64,000 nt of DNA from Streptomyces sp. NBC_00459 (GTDB taxonomy: Bacteria > Actinomycetota > Actinomycetes > Streptomycetales > Streptomycetaceae), in NCBI RefSeq assembly GCF_036013955.1, contig NZ_CP107903.1, positions 6,014,001 to 6,078,000 of the forward strand. Reading direction: 5' to 3'. Below the pieces are notes generated by a model. That model was given only the letters and a program-made list of their open reading frames with translations, was not told the DNA's origin and searched no databases. The position numbers and the translations under genes are program-made. Positions 34,318 to 42,855 of the stretch are shown in pieces. Each line of letters begins with the position of its first letter. The first letter of the stretch is position 1.

Positions 34318-35208
34318 ATGATCAGTCGACCGTTCGTGCTCCGAGGGCTCACCGCCCTGCTTGTCGCAGTGGCCGTGCTGCCACCCGTCGGCCCTGCCTT
34401 CGCGGATCCCGTGCCGCCCGCCGCCGGCCCCGAGGGGGTCCTCGTGCCCGGCGTGCCCCCCGCCCCCTCCCAGCCCTGGACCTTCGACACCCCGGACCAG
34501 GTGCTCGCGCCGCAGGTGTACACGCCCACCCGTAAGGAGGACGCCGTCGAGCCGGCCGAGGCCGCGCAGGGGACGTACGACCTCATCGAGTACGTGCCCC
34601 TGGGGGAGGCCGCCCGGAAGGTGGCCTGCTCCAAGCTGGCCGGGCCCTATCAGCGGCAGGTCGAGTACTGGCTGAAACTGAAGGTGGACGGGAAGCAGTC
34701 CGCCGCCGACTGCCGGGCCATCCGCGCGTTCCAGCGCACGTACAAGATCAAGCCGGACAGCGGATTCGCCGGGCCGGTCACCTGGTCCCGTATGCAGCTG
34801 CTGTCCGCGAAGAAGAATCCGAACGCCGCCGGCAGATGTCCCGTACGGACCTACCGCGTCGCCTGTATCGATCTCGGGCGGCAGCTGACCTGGGTGCAGA
34901 AGGGGAAGAAGGTCGTCTATGGCCCCGTGCCCGTGCGGACCGGGCGGACGGCCTATCCGACGCGCGGCGGATGGCACAAGGTGTACTGGAAGCACAAGAA
35001 CCACCACTCGACGCTCTACGACACCCCCATGCCCTACGCCCAGTTCTTCAGCGGCGGCCAGGCCTTCCACGCCGTCTACGGCAGCATCTACACCACCGTC
35101 GGTTCCATGGGCTGCGTCAATATGCGGCTCGCCGACGCCCGTACCCTCTGGGGCGTTCTGAAGACGGGCGACCGGGTGTTCGTGTGGGGACGGCGGGCGG
35201 TGGGGTAG
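34318..35208 (+). CDS. Secreted L,D-transpeptidase (YkuD) with peptidoglycan-binding domain
   Basis: Wall cross-linking enzyme that forms 3-3 peptide bridges. The signal peptide is LRGLTALLVAVAVLPPVGPAFA. A peptidoglycan-binding domain (about 115-165) has YWLKLKVDGKQSAADCRAIRAFQ. The catalytic domain ends in FHAVYGSIYTTVGSMGCVNM: the nucleophile Cys is near residue 266 and the upstream His is present, although the usual SHGC is SMGC. It has 296 residues; an in-frame GTG at 34288 would add ten residues ahead of the signal. It is followed by the alanine racemase gene. Confidence 0.9.
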   Translation: MISRPFVLRGLTALLVAVAVLPPVGPAFADPVPPAAGPEGVLVPGVPPAPSQPWTFDTPDQVLAPQVYTPTRKEDAVEPAEAAQGTYDLIEYVPLGEAARKVACSKLAGPYQRQVEYWLKLKVDGKQSAADCRAIRAFQRTYKIKPDSGFAGPVTWSRMQLLSAKKNPNAAGRCPVRTYRVACIDLGRQLTWVQKGKKVVYGPVPVRTGRTAYPTRGGWHKVYWKHKNHHSTLYDTPMPYAQFFSGGQAFHAVYGSIYTTVGSMGCVNMRLADARTLWGVLKTGDRVFVWGRRAVG

Positions 35209-35251
35209 CCGCGGGTGTGCTCCACGCTCCCTCTGAGACACTGGGGGCGCC

Positions 35252-36439
35252 ATGAGTGAGACAGCAGCCCCGCCGGCCGCCGCTTTGCGAGCCCGCGCCG
35301 AGATCGACCTGGCCGCCCTGCGGGCCAACGTACGGACCCTGCGTGCCCGCGCGCGCGGCGCGGCCCTGATGGCCGTCGTCAAGTCCGACGCGTACGGCCA
35401 CGGGGCGCTCCGGTGTGCTCGGGCTGCCGTCGAGGCGGGCGCCGAGTGGCTCGGCACCGCCACCCCCGAGGAGGCGCTCGCCCTGCGCCGGCCGGACTCG
35501 GGGATTCCCCATCACGTACGGGTCATGTGCTGGCTCTGGACCCCCGGCGGGCCCTGGCAGGCCGCCGTCGAGGCGGACATCGACGTGTCGGTGGGCGGGA
35601 TGTGGGCCCTGCGGGAGGTCGTCGAGGCCGCCTCTGCCGCTCGGCGGCCCGCGCACGTCCAGCTGAAGGCCGACACCGGGCTCGGTCGCGGTGGCTGTCA
35701 GCCGGGCGACGACTGGTGCGCGCTCGTCGCCGCCGCGCTGCGCGCCGAACGTGACGGGCTGATCCGGGTCACCGGGCTCTGGTCCCACCTCGCCTGCGCC
35801 GACGAACCCGAACACCCCTCCGTCGACGCCCAGCTCACCCGCTTCCACGAGATGGTCGCGTACGCCGAGCGGCACGGACTGCGGCCCGACGTGCGGCACC
35901 TCGCCAACTCGCCCGCCGTGCTCAGCCGTCCGGACACGCACTTCGACCTCGTACGGACGGGGGTGGCTGTGTACGGGATCTCGCCGAGCCCGGAGATCGG
36001 CACCTCCGCCGACCTCGGCCTTCGGCCCGTGATGACGCTGGCCGCCTCGCTCGCGCTGGTCAAGCACGTACCGGGCGGCCACGGCGTCAGCTACGGACAC
36101 CACTACGTCACCCCCGGCGCCACCACCCTCGGCCTCGTCCCCGTCGGCTACGCGGACGGCATCCCGCGCCACGCCTCCGGCACCGGCCCCGTCCTGATCG
36201 GCGGGAAGTGGCGGACCGTGGCCGGGCGGGTCGCCATGGACCAGTTCGTCGTCGACCTGGGGGGCGACGAGCCCGAAGCGGGCGCGGAGGTCCTGCTCTT
36301 CGGACCCGGTGACCGGGGTGAGCCCACCGCCGAGGACTGGGCACAGGCGGCCGGGACGATCGCGTACGAAATCGTCACCCGCATCGGAACCCGGGTGCCC
36401 CGCGTCTACGTGAACGAGAAAGAGGAACAAGAGGGGTAG
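35252..36439 (+). CDS. alr: Alanine racemase
   Basis: PLP enzyme that makes D-alanine for peptidoglycan. The PLP-binding Lys is in MAVVKSDAYGHG (near 44) and the second catalytic Tyr is in GVSYGHHYVTPG (near 290). It has 395 residues with the C-terminal beta domain (GRVAMDQFVVDLG). It belongs to the wall and t6A gene cluster; the L,D-transpeptidase gene ends 43 bp upstream. Confidence 0.96.
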   Translation: MSETAAPPAAALRARAEIDLAALRANVRTLRARARGAALMAVVKSDAYGHGALRCARAAVEAGAEWLGTATPEEALALRRPDSGIPHHVRVMCWLWTPGGPWQAAVEADIDVSVGGMWALREVVEAASAARRPAHVQLKADTGLGRGGCQPGDDWCALVAAALRAERDGLIRVTGLWSHLACADEPEHPSVDAQLTRFHEMVAYAERHGLRPDVRHLANSPAVLSRPDTHFDLVRTGVAVYGISPSPEIGTSADLGLRPVMTLAASLALVKHVPGGHGVSYGHHYVTPGATTLGLVPVGYADGIPRHASGTGPVLIGGKWRTVAGRVAMDQFVVDLGGDEPEAGAEVLLFGPGDRGEPTAEDWAQAAGTIAYEIVTRIGTRVPRVYVNEKEEQEG

Positions 36440-36475
36440 CCGCCCGAAGGGTTCTCCGGCCGGGCGGCACGAGTA

Positions 36476-36600
36476 ACCCGGGCAACTCCGGCAACTCTTC
36501 CGACTTCGGCAAGTCCAGTAAGCCGAGTAAGCCAAGCAATCCCAGTAAGCCCAGCAACTTCAGCAACTCCGACAAGCCCGGCAACTTCAGTGGTATTTCC
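36476..36600. repeat. Degenerate 9-bp tandem repeat after alr
   Basis: The gap between alr and the hydrolase gene is built of variants of AGTAAGCCC, AGCAACTTC and GGCAACTCC in phase. The plus-strand frame is open into the hydrolase gene and would read as Ser/Asn/Pro/Lys repeats, but no start codon precedes it. It looks like an expanded microsatellite. Confidence 0.7.
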
Positions 36601-36615
36601 AGCGAGGAGCGGTAC

Positions 36616-37875
36616 GTGAGCGAGAGCAGTGCGGAGGTCGTCGCGAGCGCCGCCACGGCGGCCGTGGCCTCCGCCGCCGGGGTGACGGGCGGGGGATGGC
36701 GCCGGGCGACCGGTATCGCGGGTGTCGCCATAGGTGTGGTGGCCGCCGGTGCCGCCGCGGGGGTCGCCGTCGAGCGGCTGACCGTGGGGCGCGGCATGCG
36801 CGAGAGGGCGCGGCTCGCGCTCGACTCGACGGGTCCGTACGGCGCGCTGCGCGGCACCCCGGGCAAGGCGTACGCCGACGACGGCACCGAGCTGTACTAC
36901 GAGGTCGACGACATCGACCCGGAGGCCGCGCCCGCCCTGACCCCGCGTCGGCGGCGGCTCTTCGGCCGTAAGGCCCCGGCGCCCGTCACCGTCGTCTTCA
37001 GTCACGGCTACTGCCTCAGCCAGGACTCCTGGCACTTCCAGCGGGCCGCGCTGCGCGGTGTCGTCCGCTGCGTGTACTGGGACCAGCGCAGCCATGGGCG
37101 GTCCGGGCGCGGAGTCGCCCAGCACGAGGGCGTGGCTCTCACCATCGACCAGCTCGGACAGGACCTGAAAGCCGTCCTCGACGCCGCCGTGCCCGAGGGG
37201 CCGATCGTGCTCGTCGGGCACTCGATGGGCGGGATGACCGTCATGGCCTTCGCCGACCAGTACCCGGACGTCGTGCGGGATCGGGTCGTCGCGGTCGCTT
37301 TCGTCGGTACGTCGTCCGGGCGGCTCGGCGAGGTCAACTTCGGGCTGCCCGTCGCGGGCGTGAACGCGGTCAGGCGGGTGCTGCCCGGCGTACTGAAGGC
37401 GCTGGGGCAGCAGGCCGAGTGGGTGGAGCGGGGGCGGCGGGCCACCGTCGATCTCTTCGCCGGCATCATCAAGCGGTACTCGTTCTCGTCGCGGGACGTC
37501 GATCCCGCCGTCGCCCGGTTCGCCGAGCGGATGATCGAGGGCACACCCATCGACGTCGTCGCCGAGTTCTACCCGGCCTTCACCGAGCACGACAAGACCG
37601 AGGCCCTCGCCCACTTCAAGGACCTGCCCGTGCTGGTGCTGGCCGGGGTCGGCGACCTCGTCACGCCCAGCGAGCACAGCGAGGCCATCGCCGACCTGCT
37701 GCCGGACGCCGAACTGGTCCTCGTGCCGGACGCCGGGCACCTGGTGATGCTGGAACACCCGGAGGCGGTCACCGACCGGCTCGCCGACCTGCTCACCCGC
37801 GCGGGTGCCGTGCCGGCAGGGGCTACGGTTTCCGGTTATGGAAGCACCAACAGCAGCGCACGACGACCCGGCTGA
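36616..37875 (+). CDS. Alpha/beta hydrolase
   Basis: Probable esterase or lipase of 419 residues. An Ala-rich N-terminal helix (TGIAGVAIGVVAAGAAAGVAV) may anchor it to the membrane. The fold markers are FSHGYCLSQDSWHFQ (oxyanion region), the nucleophile elbow VGHSMGGM near 200, the acid near 350 (VGDLVTP) and the His in DAGHLVMLEHPE near 374. It starts at a GTG; an in-frame repeat lies upstream without a start. The 3' end overlaps tsaE by 38 bp. Its place in the alr-tsaE neighbourhood is typical for Streptomyces; the substrate is unknown. Confidence 0.88.
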   Translation: MSESSAEVVASAATAAVASAAGVTGGGWRRATGIAGVAIGVVAAGAAAGVAVERLTVGRGMRERARLALDSTGPYGALRGTPGKAYADDGTELYYEVDDIDPEAAPALTPRRRRLFGRKAPAPVTVVFSHGYCLSQDSWHFQRAALRGVVRCVYWDQRSHGRSGRGVAQHEGVALTIDQLGQDLKAVLDAAVPEGPIVLVGHSMGGMTVMAFADQYPDVVRDRVVAVAFVGTSSGRLGEVNFGLPVAGVNAVRRVLPGVLKALGQQAEWVERGRRATVDLFAGIIKRYSFSSRDVDPAVARFAERMIEGTPIDVVAEFYPAFTEHDKTEALAHFKDLPVLVLAGVGDLVTPSEHSEAIADLLPDAELVLVPDAGHLVMLEHPEAVTDRLADLLTRAGAVPAGATVSGYGSTNSSARRPG

Positions 37876-38419
37876 GTCGCCCTCGCGCCCGACGTCCTCC
37901 TCGTTGGCCACCTCCTTGGCCGGCTCGTCCTCCCCGTCCTCCTCGTCCTTTGAGCTCACCGTCAACTCGCCCGACGAGATGCGGGAGTTGGGCCGTCGGC
38001 TCGCCCGGCAGCTACGGGCCGGCGACCTGGTGATGCTCACCGGTGAGCTGGGCGCGGGCAAGACCACGCTGACGCGCGGGCTCGGCGAGGGGCTCGGGGT
38101 CCGGGGTGCGGTCACCTCGCCCACCTTCGTGATCGCCCGCGTCCACCCCTCCCTCGGCGACGGCCCGCCGCTCGTCCACGTGGACGCGTACCGGCTGGGC
38201 GGCGGGCTCGACGACATGGAGGATCTCGACCTCGACGTCTCGCTGCCCGAGTCCGTCATCGTCGTGGAGTGGGGCGAGGGCAAGGTCGAGGAGCTGACCG
38301 ACGACCGGCTCCATCTCCTCATCCACCGGGCCGTCGGAGACACCACGGACGAGGTGCGGCACGTCACCCTCACGGGGGTGGGGGAGCGCTGGGCGACGGT
38401 TGACCTGAGCGCCCTGTGA
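37838..38419 (+). CDS. tsaE: tRNA t6A biosynthesis ATPase TsaE
   Basis: Stimulates the TsaB/TsaD complex that forms threonylcarbamoyl-adenosine at tRNA position 37. It has 193 residues; the P-loop GELGAGKTTLTRGL is near 68-80 and HVDAYRLGGG with SVIVVEWGEGKV follows. The N-terminal 45 residues are a Ser/Pro-rich low-complexity leader absent from most TsaE. The ATG at 37838 overlaps the hydrolase gene, suggesting coupling. tsaB, rimI and tsaD lie downstream after two inserted small genes. Confidence 0.93.
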   Translation: MEAPTAAHDDPAESPSRPTSSSLATSLAGSSSPSSSSFELTVNSPDEMRELGRRLARQLRAGDLVMLTGELGAGKTTLTRGLGEGLGVRGAVTSPTFVIARVHPSLGDGPPLVHVDAYRLGGGLDDMEDLDLDVSLPESVIVVEWGEGKVEELTDDRLHLLIHRAVGDTTDEVRHVTLTGVGERWATVDLSAL

Positions 38420-38500
38420 ACGTTTGCGTGAATGTTCCGACAATCCGTCGGCAAGATGTTGCGTTGGGCATCTCGCGCGTGGTCACATGGTATCCAGTCC

Positions 38501-38522
38501 GTGGTTAGGTTTACCTAACCAC
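38501..38522. promoter_or_regulatory. Perfect 22-bp palindrome, candidate repressor operator
   Basis: GTGGTTAGGT, a TT spacer, and ACCTAACCAC form a perfect inverted repeat with 10-bp arms, 28 bp upstream of the small gene at 38551. The half-sites TTAGGT/ACCTAA recall iron-repressor (DtxR/DmdR) boxes, but the spacing is 2 bp rather than 7. Confidence 0.7.
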
Positions 38523-38550
38523 GTCCGCCCCCGAGCTCCAGGAGGCGTCC

Positions 38551-38703
38551 ATGTCGGCTACCGAGAACACGCCCAAGCCGAAGCCGTACGCGGTTCCCGG
38601 GGTGTCCATGCGCGATCTGCTGGCTGCGGGCGCCGCCGCCCGTGCGGTCTCCACGCCCCCGCGCGTGCCCGATGTGCCCGTCCGGCGGCCCGAAGCCGCG
38701 TAG
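38551..38703 (+). CDS. Conserved-looking 50-residue small protein
   Basis: A short gene with a good ribosome-binding site (AGGAGG, 7 bp before the ATG). The 50 residues begin MSATENTPKPKPYAVPGVSM and continue RDLLAAGAAARAV, then a Pro/Arg-rich end. Lys/Pro-rich ends flank one amphipathic helix. Codon bias is typical of a real gene. It sits between tsaE and a convergent gene (5-bp gap) and behind a perfect palindrome. I believe similar proteins occur in other Streptomyces but cannot confirm it; no function is known. Confidence 0.7.
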   Translation: MSATENTPKPKPYAVPGVSMRDLLAAGAAARAVSTPPRVPDVPVRRPEAA

Positions 38704-38708
38704 CGCGT

Positions 38709-39263
38709 TCAGCGGATCACGACGACCTTCTCGCCGATCATCGCGAACTCCCACGTCGCGTCCCCGTCCGGCCGGGTCTCCCGGATGCCGCCCGTGCGTG
38801 CCTCCGGGTCCTGCTGCCCGACCGGGCCGTCCACCGCCGCGCTGAAGCCGATGCTCACGCCGTCCACGGCCGTGAACCGCACGACGTGCTCGATCGGGGT
38901 GCCGTCGGTCCCCGTGATCGAGTTCGAGCGGGACGTGACCAGATAGCTGCCCGGCGCCGGGTCGACCGTCCCCGGTGCGACGGAGAACGAGCGGCGCACC
39001 CTGCCGTTGTCGCCGACCAGCCAGACCCGGTCGTCGTCCAGGGAGTACACGACCCGCCTGCCCGTTCCGGAGCCGGCCGGCAGGGCTCCCGGGTGCCGTG
39101 TGTCCCGGGGGACCTTCGAGGCCGTCACCGGCTCCGAGGAGGACGTGCGCTCGGCGCCCGGACGCAGCGGGGCGTTCGCCGAGGCCTGGTAGGCGAGGAA
39201 GCCGACCGTGACGATGGCCGCCGCGGTGAGCCCGGCCACGAATCCCGAGCTGCTCCTGGTCAC
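38709..39263 (-). CDS. Secreted L,D-transpeptidase-like protein lacking catalytic residues
   Basis: A 184-residue exported protein with an N-terminal signal/anchor (FVAGLTAAAIVTVGFLAYQA). The body resembles a YkuD fold: RVWLVGDNGRVRRSFSVAPG, then PGSYLVTSR and ending IGEKVVVIR. The first motif (usually IHG) reads GFSA (140-142), and the usual HGCIR reads TGGIR (157-161), so both the His and the nucleophile Cys are gone. It is therefore likely a binding or regulatory pseudoenzyme. It interrupts the tsaE-tsaB order on the opposite strand. Confidence 0.75.
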   Translation of the reverse strand: MTRSSSGFVAGLTAAAIVTVGFLAYQASANAPLRPGAERTSSSEPVTASKVPRDTRHPGALPAGSGTGRRVVYSLDDDRVWLVGDNGRVRRSFSVAPGTVDPAPGSYLVTSRSNSITGTDGTPIEHVVRFTAVDGVSIGFSAAVDGPVGQQDPEARTGGIRETRPDGDATWEFAMIGEKVVVIR

Positions 39264-39373
39264 CAGCGCCCACCTCTTCGTCTCGTACGTCCCGTTTTGC
39301 GGTGACGGTAGCAGCAGCCGTACCCCCGACCGGGGCGGCCGTGCGCGGGGCGCGGGCGCCGTAGGCTGTTCGC

Positions 39374-40030
39374 GTGCTCTTGCTCGCTCTGGATACCGCC
39401 ACCCCGGCCGTCACGGTCGCCCTGCACGACGGGACGGCCGTCGTCGCCGCGTCGAGCCAGGTCGACGCCCGCCGGCACGGGGAACTGCTGCTGCCCGCCG
39501 TCGACCGGATCCTCGCCGAGGCGGGCACGGGCCTCGACGCCGTCACCGGCGTCGTCGTCGGCATCGGCCCCGGCCCCTACACGGGACTGCGCGTCGGCCT
39601 GATGACCGCCGACACCTTCGGACTCGCGCTCGGCGTCCCCGTACACGGCGTCTGCACCCTGGACGGCCTCGCGTACGCCGCCGACGTCGAGGACGGCCCC
39701 TTCGTCGTGGCGACCGACGCCCGCCGCAAGGAGGTCTACTGGGCGCGCTACAGCGACTCCCGTACGAGGGTCACGGAGCCGTCCGTCGACCGGCCGGCGG
39801 ACATCGCCGACCAGGTCGCGGGTCTGCCGGCCGTCGGCGCGGGCGCCCTGCTCTACCCGGACACCTTCCCCGAAGCGCACGCGCCCGAGCACGTCTCCGC
39901 GGCGGCCCTCGCCTCCCTGGCCGCCGAACGGCTGGCGGCGGGTGTCGAACTCCCGGCCCCCCGGCCCCTCTACCTGCGCCGACCCGACGCCCAGGTCCCC
40001 AAGAACTACAAGGTGGTCACCCCCAAGTGA
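39374..40030 (+). CDS. tsaB: tRNA t6A biosynthesis protein TsaB
   Basis: Non-catalytic ASKHA partner of TsaD in t6A formation. It has 218 residues: LLLALDTATPAVTVAL at the N-terminus, then HGELLLPAVDRIL and the hallmark GIGPGPYTGLRVGL. It starts at a GTG; the stop overlaps rimI (GTGA). Confidence 0.94.
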   Translation: MLLLALDTATPAVTVALHDGTAVVAASSQVDARRHGELLLPAVDRILAEAGTGLDAVTGVVVGIGPGPYTGLRVGLMTADTFGLALGVPVHGVCTLDGLAYAADVEDGPFVVATDARRKEVYWARYSDSRTRVTEPSVDRPADIADQVAGLPAVGAGALLYPDTFPEAHAPEHVSAAALASLAAERLAAGVELPAPRPLYLRRPDAQVPKNYKVVTPK

Positions 40031-40593
40031 CGACTGCCGTGCTGCGCGAGATGCGCTGGTGGGACATCGAGCCCGTGCTGGAGCTGGAGAAGGACCTCTT
40101 CCCCGAGGACGCCTGGTCCCGGGGCATGTTCTGGTCGGACCTGGCCCACGCGCGGGGACCGGAGGCGACCCGGCGGTACTTCGTCGCCGAGGACGAGAGC
40201 GCCGACGGGAGCCGGCGGATCATCGGGTACGGGGGGCTGGCCGCCGCCGGTGACGTCGCCGACGTACAGACGATCGCCGTCGCGCGCGAGCACTGGGGCA
40301 CCGGCCTCGGCGCCGTCCTGCTGACCGAGCTGCTGCGGGCGGCGACCGCGTTCGAGTGCGCCGAGGTCATGCTGGAGTGCCGGGTGGACAACGTGCGTGC
40401 GCAGAAGCTGTACGAGAGGTTCGGCTTCGAGCCCATCGGGTTCCGGCGCGGCTACTACCAGCCGGGGAACGTCGACGCCCTGGTGATGCGGCTGCGCGAC
40501 CCGGCGGCATCGGTCCCTGAAGCCCCCTCGGCTTCCTCTGCCACTTCAGCCCCTTCAGCCCCTTCTGCACAAGGAACCGAGAGCAATGGCTGA
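40027..40593 (+). CDS. rimI: Ribosomal protein S18 alanine N-acetyltransferase
   Basis: GNAT acetyltransferase of 188 residues. The acetyl-CoA-binding motif is VQTIAVAREHWGTGLGAVLL, with RAQKLYERFGFEPIGFRRGYY near the C-terminus. It is coupled to tsaB and tsaD by overlapping stops and starts, the usual place of rimI. The final 28 residues are an Ala/Ser/Pro tail coded by in-phase 9-bp repeats (TCAGCCCCT) and are probably dispensable. Confidence 0.93.
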   Translation: MTTAVLREMRWWDIEPVLELEKDLFPEDAWSRGMFWSDLAHARGPEATRRYFVAEDESADGSRRIIGYGGLAAAGDVADVQTIAVAREHWGTGLGAVLLTELLRAATAFECAEVMLECRVDNVRAQKLYERFGFEPIGFRRGYYQPGNVDALVMRLRDPAASVPEAPSASSATSAPSAPSAQGTESNG

Positions 40594-41692
40594 CTCCAAG
40601 GACGTGCCGCTCGTCCTCGGCATCGAGACCTCCTGCGACGAGACGGGCGTCGGTGTCGTCCGGGGGACCACGCTCCTCGCGGACGCCATCGCGTCCAGCG
40701 TCGACGAGCACGCCCGGTTCGGGGGTGTCGTGCCCGAGGTGGCCTCGCGCGCGCACCTGGAGGCGATGGTGCCGACCATCGAGCGGGCGCTGAAGGAAGC
40801 CGGGGTGAGCCCGAAGGACCTCGACGGCATCGCCGTCACCGCGGGTCCCGGGCTCGCGGGTGCCCTGCTGGTCGGGGTCTCGGCGGCGAAGGCGTACGCG
40901 TACGCGCTCGGGAAGCCCTTGTACGGGGTGAATCACCTCGCCTCCCACATCTGCGTCGACCAGCTGGAGCACGGCCCGCTGCCCGAGCCGACGATGGCCC
41001 TGCTGGTCTCCGGCGGCCACTCCTCGCTCCTTCTCTCCTCCGACATCACCTCCGACGTACGGCCCATGGGCGCGACCATCGACGACGCGGCCGGTGAGGC
41101 CTTCGACAAGATCGCGCGGGTGCTGAACCTGGGCTTCCCCGGCGGTCCCGTCATCGACCGGTACGCCCAGGAGGGCGACCCTCGCGCGATTGCCTTCCCG
41201 CGTGGGCTGACCGGGCCGCGCGACCCGGCGTACGACTTCTCCTTCTCCGGGCTCAAGACGGCCGTGGCCCGCTGGATCGAGGCGAAGCGGGCGGCGGGGG
41301 AGGACGTGCCGGTGCGTGATGTGTCGGCCTCCTTCCAGGAAGCGGTGGTGGACGTGCTGACCCGGAAGGCGGTGCGGGCCTGCAAGGACGAGGGCGTCGA
41401 CCACCTGATGATCGGCGGGGGCGTGGCCGCCAACTCGCGGCTGCGGGCGCTCGCCAAGGAGCGGTGCGAGGCTGCGGGCATCCGACTCCGGGTGCCCCGG
41501 CCCAAGTTGTGCACGGACAACGGGGCGATGGTGGCCGCGCTGGGTGCCGAGATGGTCGCCCGCAACCGGGCTCCCTCCGACTGGGACCTGTCGGCGGACT
41601 CCTCGCTGCCGGTGATCGACCCGCATGTCCCGGGGCACGGTCATGCTCACGATCATGCGCATGAGGTGGGCGAGGGGAACCTGTACACGTGA
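40586..41692 (+). CDS. tsaD: tRNA t6A threonylcarbamoyltransferase TsaD
   Basis: Transfers threonylcarbamoyl to tRNA A37. It has 368 residues: LGIETSCDETGVGV at the N-terminus, the metal-binding HLASH (NHLASHI), LLVSGGHSSL and GGGVAANSRLR. The C-terminal tail HVPGHGHAHDHAHE is His-rich and unusual. The start overlaps rimI by 8 bp and the stop overlaps the next small gene (GTGA). Confidence 0.96.
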   Translation: MADSKDVPLVLGIETSCDETGVGVVRGTTLLADAIASSVDEHARFGGVVPEVASRAHLEAMVPTIERALKEAGVSPKDLDGIAVTAGPGLAGALLVGVSAAKAYAYALGKPLYGVNHLASHICVDQLEHGPLPEPTMALLVSGGHSSLLLSSDITSDVRPMGATIDDAAGEAFDKIARVLNLGFPGGPVIDRYAQEGDPRAIAFPRGLTGPRDPAYDFSFSGLKTAVARWIEAKRAAGEDVPVRDVSASFQEAVVDVLTRKAVRACKDEGVDHLMIGGGVAANSRLRALAKERCEAAGIRLRVPRPKLCTDNGAMVAALGAEMVARNRAPSDWDLSADSSLPVIDPHVPGHGHAHDHAHEVGEGNLYT

Positions 41693-41943
41693 CCGTCGCG
41701 TTGATGTGGGAGGCCCGGGCCGTCGAGGGACGCGGGGGCGAACTCCTCGCGTGGGCAAGGGCGCAGGAGCTGGCAGCACAACCCCTGCGCCGGGAGACGC
41801 TCCGGGCTCCGCAGGACCGTGTCCTCGTCATCACCTGGTGGGACGCGGAGTTCGACGCCGACCTGCCCGAACTTCCGGAGCCGGGGGCGGAGTTGGTGGG
41901 CAGGGCTGTGCACAGGTGGCGGTTCGAGGTGGTGGGCGAATAG
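41689..41943 (+). CDS. Small conserved protein coupled to tsaD
   Basis: An 84-residue protein starting at a GTG inside the tsaD stop (GTGA overlap), so it is almost certainly translated with tsaD. It begins VALMWEARAVEGRGGELLAW and has a Trp-rich ITWWDAEFDADLPELPEPG near the C-terminus. This is not a domain I recognise. It has no signal peptide or transmembrane segment. Confidence 0.7.
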   Translation: MTVALMWEARAVEGRGGELLAWARAQELAAQPLRRETLRAPQDRVLVITWWDAEFDADLPELPEPGAELVGRAVHRWRFEVVGE

Positions 41944-42051
41944 CCCCCGCTTCTGCGGGCTCCGGCACTGCTGGCATCCGGCAGGCCGGAAGGGAGCCCC
42001 TTGTGGAAGTCGTCGCGCACATGGCGGGGTTCGTCGTGGCCGCGGTTCTCG

Positions 42052-42855
42052 TCAGGAAGCCGCTCGTTCCGACGTGATGGCCACCGTCGTGTAGCCCACC
42101 GTGAATTCGCCGCCCAGTGCGTCGATCGCGGCGCCGGTGGCGGTGAGCAGTTCCGTCAGTCGGGCGGGTGGGAGCCCGTTGGTGCGGCCGTGGGTGGGCA
42201 GCAGGTCCAGCCACTCGTCGCGGGTGTACGGGTGCTCCCACTCGTACCGCCACTCCTCCGGCTCGCCGAACGCGCCGCCCGCCTGCCGTATCCCGTCGGC
42301 CGCCTCGGCGAACAGGGGTGAGTAGGTGTCGAGGGCCGGCCTTGTCCAGAGGTTGGGGATGTCCGGCAGGACGCGGTCGTGGACCTCGACGAAGGCTTCG
42401 GTGACCTTGGGCGGGGGCTGGAACACGTTCCAGAACAGGGTGAGCCGGCCTCCGGGGCGGAGAGCCCGGGCCGCCTTCGCCGCGCCGGCGACCGCGTCCA
42501 CCCAGTGCCAGGCCTGTGCGGAGACCACCGCGTCGAAGGCCCGCCCGGCCGGCTCCCACTCCTCGAACGCCGCCACCTCCGTCTCGACCCCGCTCAGCCG
42601 CGCCAACTCGGCCATCCGGGCGTCGACCTCCACCCCGAGCACCCGGCACCCCGCCGCCTGGAACTGCCGGGCGACGATGCCGGTGCCGGTCCCGACGTCC
42701 AGCAGGTCGGGACCGGGCGACGTGGCGGCGATGCGCTGCACCAGGGCTTCGGGATAGCGGGGGCGGGCGCGGTCGTAGCGGGTGGCTTCGGTGCCGAACG
42801 ACCTTGCTGTCGGGTGGAGTTCAGGGCTCTTGGGCTCTGGCGGGGAAGAAGGCAT
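42052..42855 (-). CDS. Class I SAM-dependent methyltransferase
   Basis: Small-molecule methyltransferase of 267 residues. The SAM site is LLDVGTGTGIVARQF near 53-67, then GVEVDARM and the later DAVVSAQAWHWVDAV. The GTGTG loop and an acidic residue at the end of strand 2 are intact. The ATG at 42855 (MPSSPPEPKS) was chosen because the frame upstream overlaps the divergent pst gene and reads as non-coding. The substrate is unknown; the fold resembles UbiE/YcgJ-type enzymes. Confidence 0.88.
   Translation of the reverse strand: MPSSPPEPKSPELHPTARSFGTEATRYDRARPRYPEALVQRIAATSPGPDLLDVGTGTGIVARQFQAAGCRVLGVEVDARMAELARLSGVETEVAAFEEWEPAGRAFDAVVSAQAWHWVDAVAGAAKAARALRPGGRLTLFWNVFQPPPKVTEAFVEVHDRVLPDIPNLWTRPALDTYSPLFAEAADGIRQAGGAFGEPEEWRYEWEHPYTRDEWLDLLPTHGRTNGLPPARLTELLTATGAAIDALGGEFTVGYTTVAITSERAAS

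Noticed and set aside
36476..36615. N-terminal extension of the alpha/beta hydrolase through the Ser/Asn/Pro repeat
   Set aside because: The frame is open, but no ATG, GTG or TTG precedes the repeat within it; the GTG at 36616 is the first start.
38501..38522. Palindrome as a canonical DtxR/DmdR iron box
   Set aside because: The TTAGGT and ACCTAA half-sites are 2 bp apart, whereas the known box has 7 bp between them; kept only as an unassigned operator.
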